Positions 9,102 through 17,836 of a stretch of 64,000 nucleotides of DNA are shown in pieces; within the stretch, counting starts at the first letter, position 1; the number at the start of each line of letters is the position of its first letter. The stretch comes from JBCCSZ01 sp039821145 (GTDB lineage Bacteria; Bacteroidota; Bacteroidia; Chitinophagales; Saprospiraceae): contig JBCBOS010000033.1 in NCBI GenBank assembly GCA_039821145.1, positions 1-64,000 of the forward strand, read 5' to 3'. The notes under the pieces were generated by a model. The model was not told where the DNA came from. It saw only the letters and a program-made list of their open reading frames with translations, and searched no databases. A program made the translations under genes and the position numbers.

Positions 9102-9494
9102 GTGAAATGCGATTAGATGATAATAAGTATGATGCGATGGGCTTTTGCTTGTTGGGAACTCGTTTATTTACTATTCTTGTGCAAATTTACAACAAAGCCT
9201 GTTAAAAGGCATCTCTAATTCATAACCTTTCTTACGATTTCTCCGTAAAAAGTTCTGTGAAATGGCAAAAGTTCACACCCCATTTACCCTCAGACAGCAA
9301 TGAATAGGAACCCATCTGAATGTGGTCGTTCTGCCAGAAATTTGACAGTTCCACATGGGTTTGCACAAAGAATCCTGGCCGATGGTCTGCCTTCTGGCTG
9401 ATTCTAACCTAATTTATTCATAAATTGAAACGAGTAGCGCATACAGAGGGAACCGCCCAGCCCAGCTGCTTCATCGGTTAAATTGAGAACAAAC
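9102..9494. other. Divergent intergenic region glyA / phosphatase
   Basis: 393 bp between two divergent genes. A TAnnTTTG-type -7 box for glyA lies on the minus strand at 9182-9189. A short inverted repeat (GCCT...AGGC) sits just beside it. No ORF, RNA gene or recognised riboswitch is apparent in the remainder. Confidence 0.6.
9182..9189 (-). promoter_or_regulatory. Putative Bacteroidota -7 box for glyA
   Basis: On the minus strand this reads TAAATTTG, a full match to the Bacteroidota -7 consensus TAnnTTTG. It lies 80 nt upstream of the glyA ATG. A convincing TTG -33 element at the usual spacing is not clear. Confidence 0.4.
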
Positions 9495-11378
9495 ATGGAC
9501 ATCACTCGCTCACAGCTTGTACTGACTTGTATTCTCCTCTTCCTATCCACCAGTCTTTTTGGTCGCACGGATAAGTACCGATGCATGTGGAGAGATGATC
9601 CTGCTACGACAATGGTCATCGGCTGGAACCAACTATCGGGACAAAAGCCAGTGTTGTACTACGGGACACAAGATGGTGGTACCCTTTGGCAGGCCTACTC
9701 CCATCAGCAAAGCCCCAGCCGCTACGTGCCTTCCAAGGGGATGCACAACTATTTTGTCCGACTGAGCAATTTGCAGCCCGCAACGACCTATTATTTCATC
9801 ATCGTCGACAGCGAAGGACCCAGTCGCCGCCTGTCCTTCCGCACCGCTCCCAGCGATCCATCTGAGCGCCTGTCCATCATCGCAGGAGGAGACTCGCGCA
9901 ACTACCGGGCCTCCCGCCGCAAGGCCAACCAATTGGTGGGCAAGCTCAAACCTCATTTGGTGATGTTTGGGGGAGACATGACGGGCGGTGACAATGCCAC
10001 CCAATGGCGGGGCTGGTTCGACGACTGGCAGCATACCATTACCTCTGAAGGACGCATGACACCCATCGTCGTCACCAGGGGCAATCACGAATATTCCAAC
10101 CAAACACTGATCGATCTATTTGATGCCAAGGAGGCTGGCTTGTATTATGGCCTGACCATCGGAGGGGATTTGCTTCGCATCTATACACTCAACTCTCTGA
10201 TCGCCTGCGGTGGCAAGCAGCGCGACTGGCTGGAGGATGACCTGGCCAATCACGGCCACATCCAATGGAAGCTGGCCCAGTACCACTTCGCCATCCGGCC
10301 CCATACCCGCAAAAAGCGCGAGCGCAACGACCAATTGCTTCACTGGGCGCCTCTGTTTGAGACTTACCAAATGAACATGGTGGTGGAGTCGGATGCCCAT
10401 TGTGTCAAAACCACCTATCCCATTCGGCCCAGCCGGGGCAGTGGCAGCGACGAGGGCTTCATTCGAGATGATCGCCGAGGAACAGTATTCGTGGGCGAAG
10501 GTTGCTGGGGGGCTCCCCTGCGTCGCAATGACGACGACAAATCCTGGACCCGAAACAGTGGCAGCTTCAACCAATTCAAGTGGTTTTTTGTCGACCAGGA
10601 AAAGATCGAGTTGCGCACAGTGATGACCGACAATGCCGAAGAGGTCGGAGAAGTTTCTCTGAACAATCCATTTGCCATTCCCACCAATCTGGCCATTTGG
10701 GAGCCGAGCAATGGTCCGGTGATCCACATCTGGCCCATGCAAAGCGAAGAAGAACACCCACTGTTGGCCTCCAATAGCAGGGTGCCCATCCTGTCTTATG
10801 CCAAGGAGCGCGATCTGAAATTGCTCGAATTTGTGGCGGAAGTGACCAAGGAGGGGGTGGTCTTGGCATGGGAGACGAGCCAGGAACCCACTCACAACAA
10901 TGACTTTGCTCTACAGCGTTCTGTGGCGGGCCTGCCGTTTCAGACCATTGCTCAGGTGGCGGGCCAGGGGAATGCCAAAAATGTGTACAAAATCGTGGAT
11001 ACAGGCGGACCGACAGATGGCAACAAGCCCATCTTGTACCGACTGGTGGGGCGTTCGACTCGTGGCAACTCCCAGGTCTATGGGGTGAGTCAGTTGCAAC
11101 AATCGGCAGAATTGTGGAAAGACTACCAAGAGCTTTCTTCCGATCCTCAAACAGGCATGCTCAAGGTCATCTATGCCCTGAACGACTGTGCCGATGTCCG
11201 AATCCGGCTGATGAATCGCTGGAACGAGGTGGTTTCTCACAGTGAATACAAGGACCAATCGCCGGGCAATTTTTTGAAGTCCATCAACATGAAAAGATTG
11301 CAAAACGGCCGCTACCTCTTGATCATTCAAGCAGGGGATCGGGTCATTTATCAATACCGGATCGAACACGGAGTGTGA
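9495..11378 (+). CDS. Purple-acid-phosphatase-like metallophosphoesterase
   Basis: 627-aa secreted phosphoesterase. Residues 1-23 form a signal peptide. A fibronectin-III-like purple-acid-phosphatase N-terminal domain spans about 25-118. A calcineurin-type metallophosphatase core follows with the dimetal motifs GGDSR (131-135), GGDMTGG (159-165), RGNHEY (195-200), a YHFAIRPH histidine motif (263-270) and ESDAH (298-302). The last 200 residues include another beta-sandwich and a C-terminal part resembling a sorting-type tail (RLQNGRYLLIIQAGDR). The ATG at 9495 is preferred over a TTG at 9483. The likely role is periplasmic or surface hydrolysis of phosphate monoesters. Confidence 0.82.
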   Translation: MDITRSQLVLTCILLFLSTSLFGRTDKYRCMWRDDPATTMVIGWNQLSGQKPVLYYGTQDGGTLWQAYSHQQSPSRYVPSKGMHNYFVRLSNLQPATTYYFIIVDSEGPSRRLSFRTAPSDPSERLSIIAGGDSRNYRASRRKANQLVGKLKPHLVMFGGDMTGGDNATQWRGWFDDWQHTITSEGRMTPIVVTRGNHEYSNQTLIDLFDAKEAGLYYGLTIGGDLLRIYTLNSLIACGGKQRDWLEDDLANHGHIQWKLAQYHFAIRPHTRKKRERNDQLLHWAPLFETYQMNMVVESDAHCVKTTYPIRPSRGSGSDEGFIRDDRRGTVFVGEGCWGAPLRRNDDDKSWTRNSGSFNQFKWFFVDQEKIELRTVMTDNAEEVGEVSLNNPFAIPTNLAIWEPSNGPVIHIWPMQSEEEHPLLASNSRVPILSYAKERDLKLLEFVAEVTKEGVVLAWETSQEPTHNNDFALQRSVAGLPFQTIAQVAGQGNAKNVYKIVDTGGPTDGNKPILYRLVGRSTRGNSQVYGVSQLQQSAELWKDYQELSSDPQTGMLKVIYALNDCADVRIRLMNRWNEVVSHSEYKDQSPGNFLKSINMKRLQNGRYLLIIQAGDRVIYQYRIEHGV

Positions 11379-11469
11379 TTGTGCATTGATTCCCCCAGAA
11401 AGATTTCATATCTTACTATAGCAGGCAGCAGGTCTATCTGTAGAATCTCTTACCAAGATTTCTTAGGGC

Positions 11470-12060
11470 ATGAATGAAAGAATCAAAGAAGTACTAACCC
11501 AGAACATCAGACTTCGGCAGGCCATCCTTGACAATGAGGCCATTCTGAAGCACATTGAAAGCGTTGCAGAGCTGACCACCATGGCACTCAAGGGGGGCAA
11601 GAGAGTTCTCTTTTGTGGCAGTGGTGACAGCGCCGTGGACGCCCAGCACCTGGCCGGAGAATTGTCTGGCCGCTACTCCAAAGATCGCCCACCGCTTTTT
11701 GCCGAATCCTTGGGCGTAGACATTTCTGCCCTGACGGCTGTTTCCAGTGATTTTTCTTTGGCCGAAGCTTATGCCCGCAGCCTGCAGTTCAAAGCCAGCC
11801 AGGGCGACGTGCTCTACGCTCTGTCCAGCCGGGGCGATGAATACGGGGTGTTGCAAGCCATAGAAGCCGCGCGGAAAAACTATATGATCGTGGTGGGAAT
11901 GACGGGCCTGAAGGCTGGCAAAATGGAGGGGCGATGTGATTACCTGCTCAAAATTCCTTCCCAGGACACGCCTCGCATCCAGGAAGCCCACATGATGATC
12001 GGCCACATCATTTGCGAGTTGGTCGAGTACCGCATGTTTGGCAGTGGCGATGTCAATTGA
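11470..12060 (+). CDS. gmhA: Phosphoheptose isomerase-like SIS protein (GmhA family)
   Basis: 196-aa SIS-domain protein; GmhA converts sedoheptulose 7-phosphate to D-glycero-D-manno-heptose 7-phosphate for LPS or S-layer heptose. The phosphate-binding loop is GSGDSAVDAQ (50-59) instead of the usual GNGGSAADAQ, and the second loop reads SSRG (119-122) instead of SGNS. The predicted catalytic pair is kept: E64 in AGELSGRY and H174 in RIQEAHMMIGH. The next gene, 8 nt downstream, is the matching phosphatase, which supports the pathway call. The altered loops leave room for a different sugar phosphate. Confidence 0.78.
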   Translation: MNERIKEVLTQNIRLRQAILDNEAILKHIESVAELTTMALKGGKRVLFCGSGDSAVDAQHLAGELSGRYSKDRPPLFAESLGVDISALTAVSSDFSLAEAYARSLQFKASQGDVLYALSSRGDEYGVLQAIEAARKNYMIVVGMTGLKAGKMEGRCDYLLKIPSQDTPRIQEAHMMIGHIICELVEYRMFGSGDVN

Positions 12061-12068
12061 TCTGCAGT

Positions 12069-12629
12069 ATGTTGTCTCCCTCTACTTATACCACTCTTTT
12101 TTTGGACCGCGACGGTGTCATCAATCGGCGACTGCCTGGTCGCTATGTTCGCAGTTGGTCCCAATTTGAATTTCTGCCGGGCGTCTTGGAGGCTTTGTGC
12201 CAACTGCGCCCTCTCTTTCAGCGGATGGTCGTGGTGACCAATCAGTTGGGGGTTCACAAGGGACTCATAACCGCAGAAGATGTCAGGGACGTTCATCGCC
12301 AGATGAGCGCAGCCATTGAACAGGCGGGCGCTGTCATCGACGGGATTTACTTTTGTCCGGATCGCTCGGATTGTCGCAAACCTGCCAGTGGGATGGCCTT
12401 GTCGGCACAGAGAGAATTTCCAGAGGTTGATTTTCGGCATTCCATCATGATCGGCGATTCGGTTTCGGACATGCAATTTGGGCAGGCCCTTGGCATGTAC
12501 ACCGTTTTGATTCCGAGCAAAGAGGAGGAGAAGGATGCTTATGCGGCCTTGCAGGTGGACGAGCGGGTGGATGGGCTGGCGCAATTTGCCCACCAGTGGC
12601 TGGCCAAGTCGAAGCGGTCAATCTTGTAG
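12069..12629 (+). CDS. gmhB: HAD-IIIA phosphatase, GmhB-like (heptose bisphosphate 7-phosphatase)
   Basis: 186-aa HAD phosphatase. Nucleophile motif FLDRDGVIN has D13 and D15; VVTNQ is motif II at 55-59; CRKP supplies motif III lysine K104; GDSVSD at 129-134 is motif IV. GmhB removes the 7-phosphate of heptose 1,7-bisphosphate. The zinc loop of typical GmhB (C-x-H ... C-x-C) is reduced here to CPDRSDCRKP, so zinc binding is doubtful. The frame opens at 12012, but the ATG at 12069 follows the gmhA stop by 8 nt and gives the standard N-terminus. The 3' end overlaps the convergent Smr gene by 12 nt. Confidence 0.8.
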   Translation: MLSPSTYTTLFLDRDGVINRRLPGRYVRSWSQFEFLPGVLEALCQLRPLFQRMVVVTNQLGVHKGLITAEDVRDVHRQMSAAIEQAGAVIDGIYFCPDRSDCRKPASGMALSAQREFPEVDFRHSIMIGDSVSDMQFGQALGMYTVLIPSKEEEKDAYAALQVDERVDGLAQFAHQWLAKSKRSIL

Positions 12630-13661
12630 TTGAAAAATCACTTCTGTGGCGCCGTATCCATATTTGGGATGGTATTCGTTGCGGAAGGTCTCCACTTCGC
12701 GCATCCGGATCAGTCGGCTGGCAATGACATCTCTCAACCGTCCCTTTCCCAATCCATGTATGATGAAGACTCGTTTGACCCCGATGCGGATGGCTTGATG
12801 GAGGAAGCTGTCAAAATGCTGAATTTGGAGTCGCAAGATGTCCGCGCTGTTCATCCTGCTGTGGTCAGAAGTCAATCGTTCGGCATGCAGGTCCAATTCG
12901 TTGTTGAAGCTGGCGAAGCGGCCTGGGTCGGTGACGGAGGAGCGGTAGCCATTGCCTTGCTTGCGGCCGGGTTGGACTTTGCGTTTGGTGTAAGAACGGA
13001 GGTCTTCCCCTTCTGATTCTGTAATGCTTTCCTCAAATTCATTGAAGACCAAATAGTGGTGGACGTTCTTTTCGAGCAGGGGGACGTAGACAATCTTTTT
13101 GAGAAATTGCTTGGCTTTCAGTTTGACGACTTTGCTGAGTTTCTTGCCTGTCCCGAGGGTTGTCACCTGCCAACAGTCCAGTACGATCTTGGGTTGGTCA
13201 TTGAGCTGGTCATAGGCCATTTTGCCGACGACTTTTGCCGAAATGCCATCCAGCTTGTCATTGACCCTGGTGTATACGCTGCCCGCCGTGTGCAGCTCGA
13301 AGGTGTAGACAAAGGAGTAGACAGTGTCGTTGAGCAGGTAGATGCGATAGTCGGGTTGAAGGCCAGGAGTGGTGGCCACGTCTTCGAAGATCAGTTGAAT
13401 TCCCAAGGGATTTTCGATGGCTTCAGAAGGGGGCTTTTTCAATACGGGGGCGGGGTAGGAGCTGGGGATGGGGACCGGAGTGGGTGCTGGCTGTGGCTTT
13501 TTGGGCGTGGGGCCAATGCGCTGTAGGTGTTCCTCGAAGGCGGGGATTTCATCTCCATCGTCCAAGGCCACCAGGAGCATGCCATCGCTCAACTGGTCGA
13601 TGATTTTACCTTCGTCTCCGGTGTGGATGAATTTTACTCTGCTGCCGTTTGCAAATAACAT
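12618..13661 (-). CDS. DUF2027/Smr-domain protein (MutS2-like C-terminus)
   Basis: 347-aa cytoplasmic protein. The N-terminal 50 residues form a small SH3-like segment (GSRVKFIHTGDEGKIIDQL), followed by a proline-rich linker (51-78) and a central DUF2027-type beta domain (about 85-215). The C-terminal Smr domain (about 255-345) carries DLHAE (256-260) and the HGxGxGxLR motif as HGLGKGRLR (302-310), which is associated with nucleic-acid nicking or ribosome-linked mRNA cleavage in Smr proteins. MutS ATPase parts are absent. A -7 box ends only 4 nt upstream of the ATG, which suggests a leaderless mRNA. Confidence 0.85.
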   Translation of the reverse strand: MLFANGSRVKFIHTGDEGKIIDQLSDGMLLVALDDGDEIPAFEEHLQRIGPTPKKPQPAPTPVPIPSSYPAPVLKKPPSEAIENPLGIQLIFEDVATTPGLQPDYRIYLLNDTVYSFVYTFELHTAGSVYTRVNDKLDGISAKVVGKMAYDQLNDQPKIVLDCWQVTTLGTGKKLSKVVKLKAKQFLKKIVYVPLLEKNVHHYLVFNEFEESITESEGEDLRSYTKRKVQPGRKQGNGYRSSVTDPGRFASFNNELDLHAERLTSDHSRMNSADILRLQIQHFDSFLHQAIRIGVKRVFIIHGLGKGRLRDVIASRLIRMREVETFRNEYHPKYGYGATEVIFQLQD

Positions 13662-13665
13662 TTGA

Positions 13666-13673
13666 CAAAATTA
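13666..13673 (-). promoter_or_regulatory. -7 box abutting the start of the Smr gene
   Basis: Reads TAATTTTG on the minus strand, matching TAnnTTTG. It ends 4 nt before the ATG at 13661, so a transcript from it would start at or next to the start codon. No clear -33 element at canonical spacing. Confidence 0.4.
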
Positions 13674-13779
13674 CGTCTATTGAAAGAAAATCCTTTAATT
13701 TCCAAAAGATTGTACTCCTGAGCTTCCGTTTGGACTGGCCAAGAGGTACACAGCAATCATTCATCTTGAAATCCTTACC

Positions 13780-14454
13780 ATGGCGGCATCTCCAAGCAAC
13801 ATCCGATGGAAGGTAGCCCAGGCTGCTGAAATCCGCTGGTGGCAACGCTACCTTCGCAAACGCCCCAAGGCAGATTACCTGCGTTGGAAGCGCCAGTATT
13901 GGCAGGATATGCTGCAAAAAAGTGGATTGTCTCTCGCTCCCCAGTCTACTGTCCTCGATGCCGGATGTGGCCCTGCTGGCATCTTTACGATCTTACAACA
14001 GCAAAAAGTGGATGCAGTTGACCCATTGCTGAAAGAATACGAACAAAAATTGGTGCATTTTGATCCGGCGGACTACCCCTGGACCCGTTTTCACCCCCTG
14101 GCTTTGGAAAATTACCAGACGGACAAGACCTACGATGTGATTTTTTGCCTCAATGCCATCAACCACGTAGCGGACCTGAACGCTTGCCTGGACCAACTGG
14201 TGCAATGGCTGGCTCCCGGAGGGCAATTGTTTTTGTCCATCGATGCCCACAACCACTCCTTGTTCAAGCGACTGTTTCGCCTCCTGCCGGGTGATGTCCT
14301 TCATCCCCATCAATACGATCGGGAAGAGTATCGAGACATGTTGAGCAAGCGCGGCTTGTCCATCGAGCAGCAATTGCTATTTGACGAGGGTTTTTTGTTC
14401 AACTATTACCTCCTGATTGGGCACAAAAAAGGGCCTGCAGGGTCTTTGAAATAG
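13780..14454 (+). CDS. Class I SAM-dependent methyltransferase
   Basis: 224-aa methyltransferase with Rossmann-type SAM motif I VLDAGCGPAG (58-67), an acidic residue at the end of strand 2 (VDAVDPLL), motif IV near YDVIFCLNAINHV and a post-motif LVQWLAPGGQLFLSID typical of class I small-molecule methyltransferases. The substrate is not apparent. The first 50 residues are basic and Trp/Arg-rich. It is divergent from the Smr gene; the 118 bp between them serve both. No pathway neighbours help. Confidence 0.85.
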   Translation: MAASPSNIRWKVAQAAEIRWWQRYLRKRPKADYLRWKRQYWQDMLQKSGLSLAPQSTVLDAGCGPAGIFTILQQQKVDAVDPLLKEYEQKLVHFDPADYPWTRFHPLALENYQTDKTYDVIFCLNAINHVADLNACLDQLVQWLAPGGQLFLSIDAHNHSLFKRLFRLLPGDVLHPHQYDREEYRDMLSKRGLSIEQQLLFDEGFLFNYYLLIGHKKGPAGSLK

Positions 14455-14697
14455 AAAGCTCTCCCTGCTGCAAAATCAGAATGACATTTTCGCGTTATAA
14501 TTATTGACTAAATGGCAAAGCATTCAGCACTCTACCACTGGAAGAAAACTGCATTGAGGGGAATCCCACATTCCGAATACTAGAAAGACAAATACTGGGA
14601 AAGTCGTCTTTTGTCAACCTTCCCAAGCAAACAGCCACTGTCGTACCGATCTGGAGAAGCAAAACAGTTGCCCCAGGCGGTATGCCTCATAAATTTT

Positions 14698-14704
14698 AAG
14701 GAGA
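14698..14704 (+). promoter_or_regulatory. Shine-Dalgarno sequence, unusual in this genome
   Basis: AAGGAGA lies 7 nt before the ATG at 14712, an almost ideal ribosome-binding site. Most genes here lack one, as expected for Bacteroidota. Confidence 0.6.
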
Positions 14705-14711
14705 TATAAAG

Positions 14712-15776
14712 ATGAAAACATCTGCCCTCGTTTTTCTGTGTTGCTTTTGCGGGGTAGTTGCATCAAAAGCTCAATTGACACAAGGGGGTGTCCAGTTTGA
14801 TGGTCAGGTGTTGATTTCTGAAACCGACTTGGTCAACGATTGGAAGGAATGGTCGGCCAATCATTTTGACGTCAATTTTGTCTATGGCCAGATGCTACTC
14901 CCGCGCTTTTGGATGCAGCTTCAGACGCAGCATCTCCCGCTTCGGCCCGAGCCCGATCGCAGTCCTCAATACGATCGGAGGTTTGAAGTAGAGGGACGCT
15001 ATTACCTGCTCAACATTCAGGAACGCAGTTTTCTCAATCTCGGATTGGGGGCTCGTTTTGCCTTTGATGATCCGGAGATGCAGTTTTGGCAGCGATTGTA
15101 TGGGCGATTGGGGGCAGATTTTACCTGGCAGGCAGGCCTCTTCCTCAGCCCGGCCATTCGCTTTGGCATGTCGCCCAATGACCTGAGCCAGCAGTTTTGG
15201 TCCGTACAGATGGATGTGCGTTTTGTCCAAGTATTTGACCAGTCCTCCATGGAAGGGCAAGACATCGTCTTCCAATCTGGTGGCTTTTACATACACCCCT
15301 CTGCTTTTCGCTTTGTCTCCTTGCCTGCTCCCAACGGACAGAGAGGCAATCGGTGGTCACTCCAATCCCGATTTGGGTATTTCATTACGCCTTTCCTGGT
15401 GGCCGGAGCAGAAGTGTCGGTCCAAAGTCTCAAGGAGGCTGAGCTGACGCAAGAGCGGGTGGTGTGGGACATCGGTCAGTTTTTCCGCTTGTATGTCAAT
15501 CCCAGACGTGGCAACAAAAAGTTTTTTGCGGAGCTTGCTTGGAATCGAAAGCGGTCGAGCGAACTTTTTTCCTTTGGGGCCAATTACGAATATTGGTTTC
15601 GCTACGGTGGCGGACTGGGAAGCAGTCTATTTCTCACGACCAACTTGGCGGCAGAGTTCCGATTGAGTTACTGGAAAGGCCAGTTTTCCGAAGTGATCGG
15701 TTTCCAACGACTGCCCACCGATTGGGACAGTGAGTCGCTTCAGATCGAATGCAGCATGCAGTACTTTCTCAATTGA
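14712..15776 (+). CDS. Predicted outer-membrane beta-barrel protein
   Basis: 354 aa. Residues 1-20 are a signal peptide (ending VASKAQ). The rest alternates hydrophobic and polar residues in short strands with many aromatics and glycine turns, ending with an aromatic C-terminus (MQYFLN), as in small outer-membrane barrels. No specific family recognised. It begins with a strong Shine-Dalgarno, suggesting high expression. It shares general style, but not obvious close sequence identity, with the barrels at 16665 and 29621. Upstream, 14455-14711 holds no ORF. Confidence 0.7.
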   Translation: MKTSALVFLCCFCGVVASKAQLTQGGVQFDGQVLISETDLVNDWKEWSANHFDVNFVYGQMLLPRFWMQLQTQHLPLRPEPDRSPQYDRRFEVEGRYYLLNIQERSFLNLGLGARFAFDDPEMQFWQRLYGRLGADFTWQAGLFLSPAIRFGMSPNDLSQQFWSVQMDVRFVQVFDQSSMEGQDIVFQSGGFYIHPSAFRFVSLPAPNGQRGNRWSLQSRFGYFITPFLVAGAEVSVQSLKEAELTQERVVWDIGQFFRLYVNPRRGNKKFFAELAWNRKRSSELFSFGANYEYWFRYGGGLGSSLFLTTNLAAEFRLSYWKGQFSEVIGFQRLPTDWDSESLQIECSMQYFLN

Positions 15777-15889
15777 AACACCATCTGATTTTGGTCTTTG
15801 ACAGCCTTGCAATGGCAAAAAGTGGCCATTTCAATCATTTCACTTGGCCCTCCTTTGCATTTGGAGTGGAAAAGACAGCGATTAATGGC

Positions 15890-15897
15890 TAATTTTG
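15890..15897 (+). promoter_or_regulatory. Putative -7 box for queE
   Basis: TAATTTTG matches the Bacteroidota -7 consensus and lies 67 nt upstream of the queE ATG. No clear -33 partner; no preQ1 riboswitch recognised between it and the gene. Confidence 0.35.
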
Positions 15898-15964
15898 CGT
15901 TTCGGTAGCGGGCCTGACCTCTCAGCGTCGGCCTGTTCCCATTTGAATTTTCAATGGCATTCTC

Positions 15965-16609
15965 ATGCAGACACGCACATACAAGGTCAAGGAGATGTAT
16001 TACACCCTTCAGGGGGAAGGCGCCCAAAGTGGCCGTCCAGCGATATTTTGTCGCTTTTCGGGTTGCAATCTTTGGAGTGGGCGGGAAGAAGATCGCCACA
16101 AGGCCATCTGCAAGTTTTGCGATACAGATTTTTGGGGAACAGATGGAGAAAATGGAGGTCGGTACCGCTCGGCAGAGGCCTTGGCCCAGAAGGTGGCTTC
16201 TTTGTGGCCAGAGGGAGGTGCTGGACAGCCCTATGTGGTGTGTACAGGAGGAGAGCCCCTTTTGCAATTGGATGAACCCTTGGTAGAGGCTTTTCACCAA
16301 CAAGGCCTGCAGGTGGCCATCGAGACCAATGGGACCATCGAGCCTCCGGCGGGCATCGATTGGATTTGCATGAGTCCCAAGGCGGGGACAGAGATTGTCG
16401 TGCGCAGCGGACAAGAGCTCAAATTGGTCTTTCCCCAGCAAGGAGCAGCCCCGGAACTGTACGAGGGCTACGATTTCGAACATTTCTTTTTGCAGCCCAT
16501 GGATGGTCCATCCGGAGAGCAAAATGTACAATTGACCCTTGCCTACTGCTTGCGCCATCCTCAGTGGCATCTCAGCCTGCAGACTCATAAGATGTTAAAT
16601 ATTCCCTAG
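15965..16609 (+). CDS. queE: 7-carboxy-7-deazaguanine synthase
   Basis: 214-aa radical-SAM enzyme that converts 6-carboxy-5,6,7,8-tetrahydropterin to 7-carboxy-7-deazaguanine in queuosine biosynthesis. The 4Fe-4S cluster cysteines are C34, C49 and C52, the CX14CX2C arrangement known for QueE instead of the usual CX3CX2C. The N-terminal EMYYTLQGEGAQSGRPAIF and the CTGGEPLLQ SAM-site motif (about 93-101) are diagnostic. The C-terminus SLQTHKMLNIP is also typical. Other queuosine genes are not in the window. Confidence 0.95.
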   Translation: MQTRTYKVKEMYYTLQGEGAQSGRPAIFCRFSGCNLWSGREEDRHKAICKFCDTDFWGTDGENGGRYRSAEALAQKVASLWPEGGAGQPYVVCTGGEPLLQLDEPLVEAFHQQGLQVAIETNGTIEPPAGIDWICMSPKAGTEIVVRSGQELKLVFPQQGAAPELYEGYDFEHFFLQPMDGPSGEQNVQLTLAYCLRHPQWHLSLQTHKMLNIP

Positions 16610-16664
16610 AACTGGTTTTAATGCATATCTTTAGTAGGCTAGGTTCTCACTTCACATACGAGAT

Positions 16665-17819
16665 ATGAAAATTAAAACCCTTCCTTTTCTTTTGTTGGTT
16701 TTGGCCATTGGCGGCGCCTCTCCACTGTGGGCCCAGGTCAAAAAGGGCAGTTTCCTCTTGCAAAATGGCATAGAGTGGAACTACACCCGTGACAAAGGTG
16801 GGCTGGGCGATGATCAAGTCAATCACATCATCCAGTACGATCCTCACATGGGCATCTTTCTGTCCAACCGCTTTCTATTGGGGGGCGGGCTGCAGTTGTC
16901 AGAGCAGCGATTTGACAATTCTGAAGGAACGGTTTTGACATCCTATGGACTCGACCTGGCTTTGCGCTTGTATCTATCGGAGACCAATCATCCCTTCCTT
17001 TGGTTTTTGGAATTCAGTGGAAACTATACACGCAACAGCATTTCTACTGCCTTCAACTCAGGGGAAACCCGCAACTTCGGCTTTGGGCAAGCTGCCCTGG
17101 GAACCGACTGGTTCATCTCGGAGGGCATCTCCATTACCAGCCGCCTGTTTTACAAACGAGGCAAGCGACTCAGTTTTCTCCCAGAAGACTTTTCTTCTTT
17201 TGGCCTTGCCGCTGGCATTCAGTATTATTTTTTGCCCAAGTCAGACCGGAAGGACTGGCCTTTGATCAGCCCCGCTGTAGGAGATTACATGATTGGTGGG
17301 GGAGATTTTTCTTTCATCGTGGACAAGGTGGAGTCGAGGAAGAGAACGACCTTTTCCATTCGGCCACAGGCTGGTGCTTTTGTCAGTCCTCATTTGATGT
17401 TGGGAACGGCCATCCTTTTGTCGCAGGACGTAGACAAGGTAAGAAGGGCAACACAGAAGACCCAGCGGTTTGGCTTCACGCCCTTTGTCCGTTATTATCC
17501 GGGGCGCCCCAATCGCCTTGTTCGAGGGTTTGTGTCTGTTGAAGCAGGCATTGTCCGCGCCCATTCGCTGGTGGTTGTGGACAACAGTTTTCAAAACATC
17601 GTCTCTCGTTCCACCTTTTTGTCTCATCAGTATGCGGCCTCCATCGGCCTCGACATCTTTCTCACACCCAATTTTGCCCTGGAGATGGCCTTCATCCATC
17701 AGCGCAGCAGTCTTGATCGCCCCGATTTCCAGGAGGAGAAAACTCGTTTGTATCGCTTGTCTTTTGGATTTCAATACTTTATTTGTCGGCGCACGGCAGT
17801 GGTGCATCACAATCTTTGA
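16665..17819 (+). CDS. Predicted outer-membrane beta-barrel protein
   Basis: 384 aa with a signal peptide (1-24, ending PLWAQ). It consists of amphipathic beta strands with YTRDKGG-, GIFLSNRFLLGGGL- and GLAAGIQYYF-type hairpins, resembling the OmpW/OMP_b-brl class used in Bacteroidota annotations. No enzyme motif. Two similar modules appear to follow each other (about 25-190 and 200-375), each ending in a GxxFQYF-type strand, which suggests an internal duplication. It is convergent with the helicase gene, 17 nt apart. Confidence 0.65.
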   Translation: MKIKTLPFLLLVLAIGGASPLWAQVKKGSFLLQNGIEWNYTRDKGGLGDDQVNHIIQYDPHMGIFLSNRFLLGGGLQLSEQRFDNSEGTVLTSYGLDLALRLYLSETNHPFLWFLEFSGNYTRNSISTAFNSGETRNFGFGQAALGTDWFISEGISITSRLFYKRGKRLSFLPEDFSSFGLAAGIQYYFLPKSDRKDWPLISPAVGDYMIGGGDFSFIVDKVESRKRTTFSIRPQAGAFVSPHLMLGTAILLSQDVDKVRRATQKTQRFGFTPFVRYYPGRPNRLVRGFVSVEAGIVRAHSLVVVDNSFQNIVSRSTFLSHQYAASIGLDIFLTPNFALEMAFIHQRSSLDRPDFQEEKTRLYRLSFGFQYFICRRTAVVHHNL

Positions 17820-17836
17820 CAGGGGAGGGGACCACA

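Noticed and set aside
15840..15964. preQ1 riboswitch before queE
   Set aside because: No conserved preQ1 aptamer core or matching hairpin seen in the leader.
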